DNA of 15,039 bases from an uncultured Bacteroides sp. (lineage in GTDB: Bacteria > Bacteroidota > Bacteroidia > Bacteroidales > Bacteroidaceae). The stretch's first letter is position 1; each line of letters starts with the position of its first letter. Positions 1 to 6,583 of this stretch are shown here, in pieces. The DNA lies in NCBI GenBank assembly GCA_900557355.1, contig USSR01000087.1, positions 1-15,039 of the forward strand, read 5' to 3'. The notes beneath the pieces were generated by a model, which made no database searches, was not told where the DNA came from, and was given only the letters and a program-made list of their open reading frames with translations. The position numbers were made by a program, and so were the translations under genes.

Positions 1-1315
1 TTTCCCTACAGTTGCATGTGTACTGTCAAGGGATAAAATTGTGGTATGCCAAAATGCGGAGAGCTTTAAAACACGTTGTCCTGAAAGTTTCTTGCAGGAG
101 TTTAAACTGGATATCGCTAATTCACCGGATTGTAACGGGGTGGATTACCAAAAGGTGGTAGCTGAAATACTTAGATACATCAAAGGATGCTCTGAAGTAG
201 AAAATAACGGAGCACGTTTGGATAGAGTAATTCTTACGATTCCGGCTATATATACAGAGCAAGATTCGCGTAAAGATATCATGAGGTTGGCTGCCTTAGA
301 TGCTGGTTTTACGACGGTGGAGTTTTTGCGGGAACCGCAAGCTGCTGCTTGGCACTATGCTTACATCAATGATAGTCATTCGGCAGGTTTATCATTGATT
401 TATGATCTTGGAGGCGGCACTTTCGATCCTGCATTGATGGATATGGGAGAAGTGGACAACCCAACTTTTTTGGGATGTAATAGTGGAGTGAAATGTGGTG
501 GACAATATTTCGATGCAGCTGTTTATAAAAAGGCCCAGAAAGAAGCAAAGGACATGGATAAACCTCTAGCCCGGGAGAAACGTTGGAATGACTATGAGGC
601 TTGTAAGAAGTTGAAAGAGAGCTTATCAGCGTCACCTAGTGGGACCATCATGCTTTCAAATGATGAATTTTTCTCACTTAATAGGGAAGGGTTGAATACT
701 TTGATTGGAGAGAAACTGGATCTCACGCTAAGCGCTTGTGATTCAATGTTGAAAACAGCCCATAAAGAATGGACGCATATAAATCAAGTTTTATTGGTAG
801 GTGGATCCACATCAATTCCTTTAGTCAGTGAAAAACTTCGACAACATCTTGCCTCCCATAATGCTTCCGAGGTGCGTATCATTCGTAGTATGACCGGAAT
901 TAATGGGGAATATAATCATAACTATGCTGTATGTCTGGGAGGAATTGCCTATATAGAAAGACTGCTGGATAAACAAGAACAGCCTCCTACGGCGGAAGAA
1001 CAGATTGGAATATTGATTTGTGGGAATAAGGTCTGTCAATTAAAAGAAGGCGTGAATACTTTCGGACGGAGTAGTGAGCAGGATTTTAGTTTTAGCGACC
1101 CGGCTATGAGTCGAGAACACTTTACTATTGATGTATCCAGAAACTCGTCAGGACATTATGAATATTTGGTAACTACAATGAGTCAAAAAAAGGCTACTAT
1201 AATTAATGATAGGTTGGCTTTGAACTTGAATGTACCTTTTGCACCTAGAAATATAGCATTAGTGGATGGAGCCACCATCCAAGCAGGTGTAACAAGATTT
1301 CAGTTTAAAAAGTGA
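1..1315 (+). CDS. Hsp70-like ATPase fused to a C-terminal FHA domain (5' partial)
   Basis: The reading frame is open to base 2 and begins FPTVACVLS, matching the segment after the first phosphate loop of DnaK/Hsp70, so the true start and the DxGT loop lie upstream. GTG at 41 is only an internal codon. Numbering from that GTG, I see the Hsp70 core ILTIPAIY (64-71) and REPQAAAWHY (97-106), the phosphate-2 loop DLGGGTFD (122-129) and the adenosine motif VGGSTSIP (253-260). The peptide-binding beta domain and lid of true Hsp70s are absent. Residues about 322-424 instead form an FHA-like domain with FGRSS (341-345) and SREH (357-360), the usual phosphothreonine-binding signature. Known family behaviour: FHA domains dock on phosphothreonine proteins, often made by a neighbouring kinase, and that kinase gene follows 122 nt downstream. 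Inference: an ATP-driven scaffold that reads kinase output, not a general chaperone. It is probably cytosolic. Confidence 0.88.
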   Translation, partial: FPTVACVLSRDKIVVCQNAESFKTRCPESFLQEFKLDIANSPDCNGVDYQKVVAEILRYIKGCSEVENNGARLDRVILTIPAIYTEQDSRKDIMRLAALDAGFTTVEFLREPQAAAWHYAYINDSHSAGLSLIYDLGGGTFDPALMDMGEVDNPTFLGCNSGVKCGGQYFDAAVYKKAQKEAKDMDKPLAREKRWNDYEACKKLKESLSASPSGTIMLSNDEFFSLNREGLNTLIGEKLDLTLSACDSMLKTAHKEWTHINQVLLVGGSTSIPLVSEKLRQHLASHNASEVRIIRSMTGINGEYNHNYAVCLGGIAYIERLLDKQEQPPTAEEQIGILICGNKVCQLKEGVNTFGRSSEQDFSFSDPAMSREHFTIDVSRNSSGHYEYLVTTMSQKKATIINDRLALNLNVPFAPRNIALVDGATIQAGVTRFQFKK

Positions 1316-1344
1316 ACAATGTCTGTTTTCTTTTGAACTTTATT

Positions 1345-1375
1345 ATTGTCGAAAAACGGTAAATGAATATTTTTT
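1345..1375 (+). promoter_or_regulatory. candidate Bacteroidota-type promoter before the kinase gene
   Basis: ATTG at 1345-1348 is followed after 19 nt by TATTTTTT at 1368-1375. This resembles the Bacteroides housekeeping pattern TTTG-N19-21-TAnnTTTG with one mismatch in each box. It lies in the AT-rich 122-nt gap between the Hsp70-FHA gene and the kinase gene and would give a leader of about 55 nt. Such matches are easy to find by chance in AT-rich DNA, so this is weak. Confidence 0.28.
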
Positions 1376-1437
1376 ATTGGTAAGTGATAGAAATAATAAT
1401 AAAAATAACTCTATAATAATATTAAAAACCAAAGATT

Positions 1438-2544
1438 ATGCCAAAGGAAATAAATGGATATAGAATTGTAGAAAAGGCACAAGGTGGAATGGCCGTAGTA
1501 TATAAAGGAATGAATAGTTCAGGTTTTTGTCGTGCTTTTAAAGTAGTCCGTCCAGATAAGGCGGTAAACAATCCGGCACTTTGTCAACGCTTCCTGAAGG
1601 GTATTCAAATACTTAAGAGTCTGGATCATCCGAATATAATTAAGGCACTGAATGCTTTTACTTATGTTGATGATGAGACTGGAGAAACGTATACCGTTCT
1701 TGAGATGGATTGGCTTGATGGAATGGATTTAGAGAAATTTGTTAAAGAAAAAACTCCTAATGGAATTCTTCCGGACTCAGTGAAAAAGATATGTTATCAA
1801 GTAATAGAAGGTTTGCAATATGCTCATGATAAACATATTTTGCATTTAGATATAAAACCTAATAATCTATTTCGTACCAGAGACGGATATATTAAAATAA
1901 TAGATTTTGGTATAGCCAAAATTATAGGCGAGAATGCAGACATTGTAGAAGGTGCAGAGGTATACACTACCAGAACGGAAACAGGTGAGTCTACATTTAA
2001 AGGGACGCTCGCTTATGCTTCCCCTGAACAACAAGTAGGTGGTAAACTTACAGTAGCTTCTGACATCTATTCTTTTGGTAAAACGTTGCACTTTTTATTG
2101 ACAGGTACAGATGATCCTTCTGTTGAAGTAACAGTGGAACCTTTTTCTACTATTATTGATAAATGCACAGAACAGAATCCCAACAAAAGGTTTGCTAGTT
2201 TTAATCAATTGAAATTGGCATTGGAAGGAATAGGTAATAAAAAGGAGAGGGTTTGTATTAATCCTGCTTGCCATCAAAAAATTGCAGAGAATGTTCGATA
2301 CTGTCCATATTGCGGAAAGGAGCAAATAGTAATATCCGAAGTAACAAAGAAATGCCCTAAATGTGGAAGGGAGAGTCCACTCGCGGATACCTCTTGTTAT
2401 TGTGGGTACATATTTACTTCTTCGGTATCTAAACGTTGGAAATGTAAAAGTTGTTACCGTTCTCTGCCTTCAGAGTTTAATGATAACAAGAACAATTATT
2501 GCTGTTATTGCGGATCAAAAGAGATAGCTTACGTAGAAGCGTAG
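1438..2544 (+). CDS. Divergent Ser/Thr protein kinase with three C-terminal zinc ribbons
   Basis: A Hanks-type kinase fold covers residues about 8-265. Kept residues are the ATP lysine K35 (AFKVV), the catalytic loop HLDIKPNN (135-142, D137 and N142), DFG (156-158) and ASPEQ (194-198). Several expected residues have changed: the glycine loop reads AQGGMAVVY (14-22, only the middle Gly of GxGxxG kept), the alpha-C Glu aligns with G55, and HRD is HLD (a non-RD kinase). Residues 270-368 carry three Cys4 zinc ribbons: C273/C278/C289/C292, C306/C309/C320/C322 and C336/C339/C355 or C356/C358. I see no membrane helix, so it is probably cytosolic, with the ribbons as docking modules shared with the next genes. 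The stop is 4 nt before the next ATG, indicating one operon. Its likely partners are the PP2C phosphatase and the FHA domain on either side. Weakened or allosterically controlled catalysis is possible. The family call is firm; activity is not. Confidence 0.9.
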   Translation: MPKEINGYRIVEKAQGGMAVVYKGMNSSGFCRAFKVVRPDKAVNNPALCQRFLKGIQILKSLDHPNIIKALNAFTYVDDETGETYTVLEMDWLDGMDLEKFVKEKTPNGILPDSVKKICYQVIEGLQYAHDKHILHLDIKPNNLFRTRDGYIKIIDFGIAKIIGENADIVEGAEVYTTRTETGESTFKGTLAYASPEQQVGGKLTVASDIYSFGKTLHFLLTGTDDPSVEVTVEPFSTIIDKCTEQNPNKRFASFNQLKLALEGIGNKKERVCINPACHQKIAENVRYCPYCGKEQIVISEVTKKCPKCGRESPLADTSCYCGYIFTSSVSKRWKCKSCYRSLPSEFNDNKNNYCCYCGSKEIAYVEA

Positions 2545-2548
2545 TATT

Positions 2549-2830
2549 ATGGTGAAAAGATGCAGTAATTGCAGTACGGATAATCCCATTGATGCGAAAT
2601 ATTGCAGATGGTGTGGGATGTTGTTGATGCAATCTGGCGGTCCCAAAGTGAAAGAATCTTCTCCATCTGGAACACAATCAGAAAGAACTGGTACGGTTGC
2701 AAAAGTAGTCTTTTCTATTGTTATAATTGCATTGGCAATATATCTGATATATGTGTTTAACATGGTTGGAAAGACGGGAGTGATAGTGGGAGCGGGTGGC
2801 GTTCTGCGTGAAATATGGAAAAGTTCTTAG
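2549..2830 (+). CDS. Small zinc-ribbon membrane protein (93 aa)
   Basis: The N-terminus is a single Cys4 zinc ribbon (C5, C8, C19, C22, with AKYCRWCG at 16-23). A polar linker follows, then one strongly hydrophobic helix at about 51-73, then a short Gly-rich tail. The basic residue before the helix suggests that the ribbon faces the cytosol. It starts 4 nt after the kinase stop and ends 33 nt before the phosphatase gene. Its ribbon (NPxDAK[YF]CRxCG) and helix start (KVV.SIV) closely resemble the N-terminus of the 241-residue protein encoded at 4129, so the two look like paralogues, this one lacking the outer domain. Inference: a membrane anchor or adaptor that holds kinase or phosphatase ribbons together. 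No enzymatic motif is visible. Confidence 0.8.
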   Translation: MVKRCSNCSTDNPIDAKYCRWCGMLLMQSGGPKVKESSPSGTQSERTGTVAKVVFSIVIIALAIYLIYVFNMVGKTGVIVGAGGVLREIWKSS

Positions 2831-2863
2831 ATCATTATAGCATTAATATTAATAGAATGAATT

Positions 2864-3994
2864 ATGGTACAAGTTATAAATAGTGCAAGTTTCTGTGAAA
2901 AAGGAGAATTTCGCGAAAAGAATGAGGACTTTATTTACCCTTGTGGTAATCAGGAACGGATTTTTGTACTTTGTGATGGCATGGGAGGTCATGGGCATGG
3001 GGAAATTGCCAGTGAAATTGTTGGAACGAGCGTATTTCGTTATCTTAAAGAATTACAAATAGATGAATATACCCCTGATGTACTTCAAGAAGCACTTGAT
3101 TTTGCTGTCGAACAATTGAACAACGCTGATACTTATCACGATGAACGTCGTATGGGTACAACTCTCGTTGTGGTGGCATTGAACCGTTATAATGTGCTAG
3201 TGGGGCACGTTGGGGATAGTCGATGCTATTTGTTAGATAATTGTTGCAATATCAAATTCCGTACTAGAGATCATTCTATGGTTGCGGAAGCGGTAGAAAA
3301 TCAAATATTGACAGAAGAAGAAGCTTATAATAGCCCTAAGAAGAATATTCTCACACGTAGTGTTCAGGCCGGCAAAGATGAAAAAAACGAAATGACGATA
3401 GATACACTTGTGGATGTAACAGATGGTGATTACTTGTTATTATGTACTGATGGAGTGAATGATGCACTTCGTGATAATGAAATAGAAGCAGTTTTGTACG
3501 AAGGAATATTAGAAGAACGTACTTTGCGATTGAGAGAAATGTGTGATGAAAAATCGCATGATAACTATTCTGCTATATTCCTACAGCTCCGTCAGGATGA
3601 AAAAAGTCCATCGATAAAAGATACTATTTATTATTGCCCAATGTGTGGTGCTCCGTTAGTAAAAGATGGTAAAAATAACTGTGCTACATCTGTGCAAACA
3701 GAGCATGTTGAACAACAAAAAGTAACCATACCTTCTTTTGATGAAGATATTGCTGCATACAAAAAGTCGAATGACTATTTTTCATCTGCATCTCATGATA
3801 ATTCTGAAGAATACATCAATATTGGGGGAATAAAAATTAAAAAAAAAACTTATGTATTGGGAAGTGTTTGGATTATAGTGGGCTTGTTTATATTTTGTCT
3901 GATCTTATTGATGGCACTTTTATATTCTCGAAACGTAGAACCGGTCAATCAAAGAGAGATTCAAAGGCAGCTGGAAATAAAGACCGACAGATAA
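2864..3994 (+). CDS. PP2C-family Ser/Thr phosphatase with zinc knuckle and C-terminal membrane helix
   Basis: Residues 1-245 are a compact bacterial PP2C (PPM) domain that removes phosphate from Ser/Thr using a two-metal centre. Metal ligands and motifs are visible: NED (20-22), CDGMGGH (37-43), VGDSR (116-120), CTDG (194-197) and DN (233-234). A CPMC knuckle (258-261) with one more Cys at 273 looks like an incomplete zinc ribbon. After a polar linker a hydrophobic helix spans about 330-354 and the tail is short. The catalytic domain would therefore be cytosolic and tethered by its C-terminus. It is the natural antagonist of the kinase encoded at 1438. Two oddities: a run of ten A (3839-3848) just before the helix codons, and a protein-like coiled segment that continues in another frame beyond the stop, suggesting a possible frameshift near 3950-3990. 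The function call is firm; the C-terminus is less sure. Confidence 0.92.
   Translation: MVQVINSASFCEKGEFREKNEDFIYPCGNQERIFVLCDGMGGHGHGEIASEIVGTSVFRYLKELQIDEYTPDVLQEALDFAVEQLNNADTYHDERRMGTTLVVVALNRYNVLVGHVGDSRCYLLDNCCNIKFRTRDHSMVAEAVENQILTEEEAYNSPKKNILTRSVQAGKDEKNEMTIDTLVDVTDGDYLLLCTDGVNDALRDNEIEAVLYEGILEERTLRLREMCDEKSHDNYSAIFLQLRQDEKSPSIKDTIYYCPMCGAPLVKDGKNNCATSVQTEHVEQQKVTIPSFDEDIAAYKKSNDYFSSASHDNSEEYINIGGIKIKKKTYVLGSVWIIVGLFIFCLILLMALLYSRNVEPVNQREIQRQLEIKTDR
3839..3848 (+). repeat. A10 homopolymer inside the phosphatase gene
   Basis: Ten consecutive A encode the Lys run just before the membrane helix of the PP2C protein. Runs of this length are known sites of replication or transcription slippage. 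A one-base gain would move translation into the frame that stays open to 4104, giving a product without the membrane helix. No evidence of actual length variation can be seen here. Confidence 0.75.
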
Positions 3995-4128
3995 TTAATC
4001 AGAGAAATGAGTATAACCAAATAATTAAACAATTGCAAGATTCTCTTGCAGGAAGAAAAAAAACAAATATGGATTCAGTTGAAGATGCGGAAACGGGTTC
4101 TTGAGAATGGTTAAAAAAAGAATTGGAG

Positions 4129-4854
4129 ATGAAAATATGTAAAAAATGTAAAGTTACTAATCCCGACGAAGCAAAGTTTTGTAGAGGATGTGGCGTCAAT
4201 TTGGATGCATCTGGCGATTTGGGTATTTGGAAGGTCGTTTTGTCTATTGTAGCAGTTATAATTCTTGGAATATGTGTCTATGCTATTTCAGAATCTTCAA
4301 GTTCGGATTATACATATACAGCACCTGCAGCGACTGTTAGACCATCAAGCTCTGCTACTGAAACTATGGCGAATGATGGTTATGACAATACTGATACGTA
4401 TGATGACACTGATGTGGATATTACGGCGGATGATTCATCGGAAAGTGATGACACTTCATCGTCATCTTCCACTTCTGAATCCTCCCCATCTATTTATAGG
4501 ATGGTAGAAGTGCAATGGACTGATGCTAGTTACATGACTTATCGGGCATTAATTGTTATTATGACCGATTTCTCGGGATTGGTAAAGGTTAAATATGTTC
4601 ATCCACAACTTGGTTTATTATGGATAACAGAAGGGGCTACGCTTACCAATTACACAGATGGTTCTTCTATCATTAACTGTTATCATCCGCAAGGGGATTA
4701 TGCATCAGGATACTCGGCAGACAACTTCAAGATATTTCCCAATGGAACATGGTATACACAAGATGATATGGGAGCTTGGTCAACGGCAATTGTAGCAGCT
4801 TCAGTTGGTGATAGTTATTGGGGGACTAAGTTAAATGAATATGGTATTAATTAA
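4129..4854 (+). CDS. Zinc-ribbon, single-pass membrane protein with Ser/Asp-rich linker and outer domain
   Basis: I choose ATG 4129 over the in-frame TTG at 4123 because it starts directly at the ribbon and TTG is rare in these genomes. Order of parts in the 241 residues: Cys4 zinc ribbon (C4, C7, C18, C21), membrane helix at about 34-54, a low-complexity Ser/Thr/Asp/Tyr linker at about 55-122, then a globular, probably beta-rich domain (123-241) with many Trp and Tyr. The predicted topology is ribbon inside, C-terminal domain outside. The ribbon and helix resemble the 93-residue protein encoded at 2549. I recognise no enzyme family in the outer domain. The gap of 134 nt after the phosphatase is long for this operon and contains the orphan coiled-coil frame. 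Inference: a sensor or adaptor linking an envelope signal to the ribbon-bearing kinase and phosphatase. The Ser-rich linker could be a phosphorylation target only if it were cytosolic, which the topology argues against. Confidence 0.8.
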   Translation: MKICKKCKVTNPDEAKFCRGCGVNLDASGDLGIWKVVLSIVAVIILGICVYAISESSSSDYTYTAPAATVRPSSSATETMANDGYDNTDTYDDTDVDITADDSSESDDTSSSSSTSESSPSIYRMVEVQWTDASYMTYRALIVIMTDFSGLVKVKYVHPQLGLLWITEGATLTNYTDGSSIINCYHPQGDYASGYSADNFKIFPNGTWYTQDDMGAWSTAIVAASVGDSYWGTKLNEYGIN

Positions 4855-4870
4855 AAAATAAAATTGTATT

Positions 4871-5878
4871 ATGGCAGCTTTAGAAAACAATTCAATTCAA
4901 CAGGAATATGCTGATACCTGTGCTATTAAATCCCAGCAACTTATTTTAAATGATTTCGGAGTTCCAGTTTCTGAAGATCAGCTGGTGCAATATTCTATTG
5001 AACACGGTTGGTATTCAGGTGATGGAACTGGTACTCAAATGGGAGATGTTGGTAAACTGCTGGCAGAAGCTGGTATCCCATGTACTCAAACGGTGAATGC
5101 AAATGTCTTTGACTTAGCGAATGAACTGGCACAGGGGCATAAGGTTCTTGTGGGGGTTGATAGTGGTGAGTTGTGGGATAATAAACTATTAGGGTGGTGG
5201 AATGATTTCTTCCATGGTGATACACCTGATCATGCACTAATTGTGGCTGGAATAGATATGGCCGACCCTAATAATCCAATGGTTATATTGACTGATCCTG
5301 GAACAGGGCAAGAATCCCAGGCATATCCAATGGATCAGTTTATGGATGCGTGGTCTGATTCAAAGCATTTTATGGTTTCAACGGATATTCCCACTCCAAA
5401 CGCTGTAGAAGCATTTCAAAGTATGGGCGAAGACTATCATTTGCCTGTTGTAGCAGGAGTAGAATATGCTACATTCGATATGTTCCACAATTATAGTCAT
5501 TATCTTCCAGATGCCTCTACGTGGATGGCAGCGACAGATCCTATGACATTATTGTATAATGCTTTCGATACGATGCCGGCAGCGCCTTATTTGACTTTTG
5601 ATGATGCGATTGCTTCTGTTGGATTACCACCTATAGATACTTCATTATTTTCTATGAATTCGCCATTCAATCCGTCCAGCTTCAATTATGATTCCTTTGG
5701 ATATGATTTGAATAATCCGACAGTGCAACATTCGATTCAATCATTGGAGAACAATTATGATGATTGTATGCGATATGCTCAGGATGCAATGGATAGTGGT
5801 TCACCAGTGACAGCCCAGTTATTTATCAATCAGGCACATGAAGCACAGAATGCGATTGACAATATAGTTGACGCATAA
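4871..5878 (+). CDS. C39/papain-like cysteine peptidase domain protein, cytosolic
   Basis: The first 180 residues have the layout of C39-type cysteine peptidases: an oxyanion Gln six residues before the nucleophile (Q11...C17 in QEYADTC), a general base in DHALIVAGID (H121) and an acidic partner in ILTDPGTG (D142). C39 domains usually cut after a double-Gly leader in peptide exporters, or act as stand-alone papain-like proteases. Here there is no ABC transporter, no membrane helix and no signal peptide, so it should act in the cytosol. Residues about 190-335 have no family I can name. They are Pro/Asp/Tyr-rich and end in an alpha-helical stretch (about 295-335). The gene starts 16 nt after the zinc-ribbon membrane protein gene and closes the operon, ahead of an inverted repeat. 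Inference: an effector or processing enzyme controlled by the upstream kinase/phosphatase pair. Substrate unknown. Confidence 0.78.
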   Translation: MAALENNSIQQEYADTCAIKSQQLILNDFGVPVSEDQLVQYSIEHGWYSGDGTGTQMGDVGKLLAEAGIPCTQTVNANVFDLANELAQGHKVLVGVDSGELWDNKLLGWWNDFFHGDTPDHALIVAGIDMADPNNPMVILTDPGTGQESQAYPMDQFMDAWSDSKHFMVSTDIPTPNAVEAFQSMGEDYHLPVVAGVEYATFDMFHNYSHYLPDASTWMAATDPMTLLYNAFDTMPAAPYLTFDDAIASVGLPPIDTSLFSMNSPFNPSSFNYDSFGYDLNNPTVQHSIQSLENNYDDCMRYAQDAMDSGSPVTAQLFINQAHEAQNAIDNIVDA

Positions 5879-5921
5879 TGTGATTGTTGTGTATTAGCGT
5901 TCGAGTGTTTTGGGTGTATAA

Positions 5922-5962
5922 AATTCCAGGAGTCAGCAGAATTAACGCACACTCCTGGAATT
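5922..5962 (+). terminator. Perfect 12-bp inverted repeat, candidate terminator
   Basis: AATTCCAGGAGT (5922-5933) pairs perfectly with ACTCCTGGAATT (5951-5962) around a 17-nt loop. It lies 44 nt after the peptidase stop, in the only 190-nt gap of the first half. The downstream bases are T-rich but contain no clean T-run, so a terminator is likely but a protein-binding operator is possible. The rest of the gap (5879-6068) has no gene. Confidence 0.5.
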
Positions 5963-5965
5963 ATC

Positions 5966-5997
5966 ATTGTTGATTGTTTAATAATGGAATATTTTTC
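5966..5997 (+). promoter_or_regulatory. candidate Bacteroidota-type promoter for the second block
   Basis: ATTG (5966-5969), 20 nt, then TATTTTTC (5990-5997) gives a one-mismatch-per-box fit to TTTG-N19-21-TAnnTTTG. It sits just after the inverted repeat and about 70 nt before the ATG at 6069, where a promoter for the repeat-protein/caspase operon is expected. The evidence is weak because the region is AT-rich. Confidence 0.33.
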
Positions 5998-6068
5998 ATA
6001 CTTTATGTTAGGAATAATAGATTGAATGACTCAATAATATAAAGAGGATATTTTTAAATAGAACTAAC

Positions 6069-6440
6069 ATGAAACGATTATTTATTTTTCTTGTGGTTGG
6101 ATTATGGATTGTATTGCCTGCTTTTTCCCAAAGTAACGATTACTATTTGAAACAGGCTGAGAGTTATCAACGTGAAGCTAAGTACTATTTTAATCAGGCG
6201 GAAGGTTATGAACGGGAGGCAAAATATTACAATAATCAGGCGCAAAGTTATTTGAAGGACGCTGAATATTATGCAAATAGAAATAATTTGGACAAAGTAG
6301 CTACCTGTCAAAGATGGGCGAAAGATGCAGTGGATAAAGCCACAACACGTCAAAGATGGGCAAAAGACGCCAAAGATAAAGCTAAAACTAGATTGGAGTG
6401 GGCTAGAGATGCTTTAAAAAAGGCTTATAATAAAAATTGA
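6069..6440 (+). CDS. Exported helical protein built of seven 14-residue repeats
   Basis: Residues 1-22 are a clear signal peptide (basic start, hydrophobic core, cleavage near AFSQS). The mature part is almost entirely seven tandem 14-residue units from residue 25 to 122. Units 1-3 follow the pattern YYxxQAxxYxx[ED]A[KE], unit 4 is degenerate (starting YYAN), and units 5-7 follow [QL]xWA[KR]DAxxKAx. Ala recurs with heptad spacing, so a long amphipathic helix or Ala-type coiled coil is expected. It is rich in Lys/Arg and Tyr and has no enzyme motif. It is the first gene of the block that also encodes the exported caspase and TPR-CHAT proteins. Inference: an envelope structural or sensing rod, and a plausible substrate for a caspase-like enzyme that prefers basic residues. 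Function unknown. Confidence 0.78.
   Translation: MKRLFIFLVVGLWIVLPAFSQSNDYYLKQAESYQREAKYYFNQAEGYEREAKYYNNQAQSYLKDAEYYANRNNLDKVATCQRWAKDAVDKATTRQRWAKDAKDKAKTRLEWARDALKKAYNKN
6141..6434 (+). repeat. Seven tandem 42-bp coding repeats
   Basis: The units encode the 14-residue helical repeats of the preceding protein, codons 25-122. The fifth and sixth units are nearly identical in DNA (the segment near GTCAAAGATGGGC recurs 42 nt apart, at about 6307 and 6349), which suggests recent duplication. The outer units have diverged. Confidence 0.82.
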
Positions 6441-6450
6441 AAAGTATAAT

Positions 6451-6564
6451 ATGATGAAACAGGCTTTTCTAAGTATGTTAGCTTTTACATTACTGTTTGC
6501 TTAGGATGATTTTTGTTCTTCCTGCAAAGCAGTTTTTAAAAGTAAAGGTTGGGATATGAATTAA
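6451..6564 (+). pseudogene. Amber-interrupted small exported Cys peptide (candidate)
   Basis: Starting 10 nt after the repeat-protein stop, ATG ATG begins a signal-peptide-like stretch (MMKQAFLSMLAFTLLFA) that ends at TAG (6502-6504). The same frame then continues for 19 codons, DDFCSSCKAVFKSKGWDMN, to TAA at 6562-6564. Replacing TAG by CAG would give ...LLFA-Q-DDFCSSC, exactly the kind of signal-peptide junction (A before Q) seen in the neighbouring genes. A single C-to-T change in an intact 37-codon gene is therefore a simple explanation. Alternatives are read-through, or chance similarity in a non-coding spacer. The mature peptide would have a CxxC motif and basic residues. It sits between an exported repeat protein and an exported caspase. 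Confidence 0.42.
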
Positions 6565-6583
6565 GTCAGGAATCGTTTGGAAC

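Noticed and set aside
2842..2853. Palindrome ATTAATATTAAT before the phosphatase gene
   Set aside because: Short, pure A/T and expected by chance in AT-rich spacer DNA.
4123..4128. TTG start giving a two-residue longer zinc-ribbon protein
   Set aside because: ATG 4129 is in frame, places the ribbon at the N-terminus like its paralogue, and TTG starts are rare in this kind of genome.
4265..4507. 80-codon + strand frame inside the 241-residue zinc-ribbon gene
   Set aside because: It overlaps the membrane helix and Ser/Asp linker codons; its Met/His/Leu-rich product reflects a shifted low-complexity stretch.
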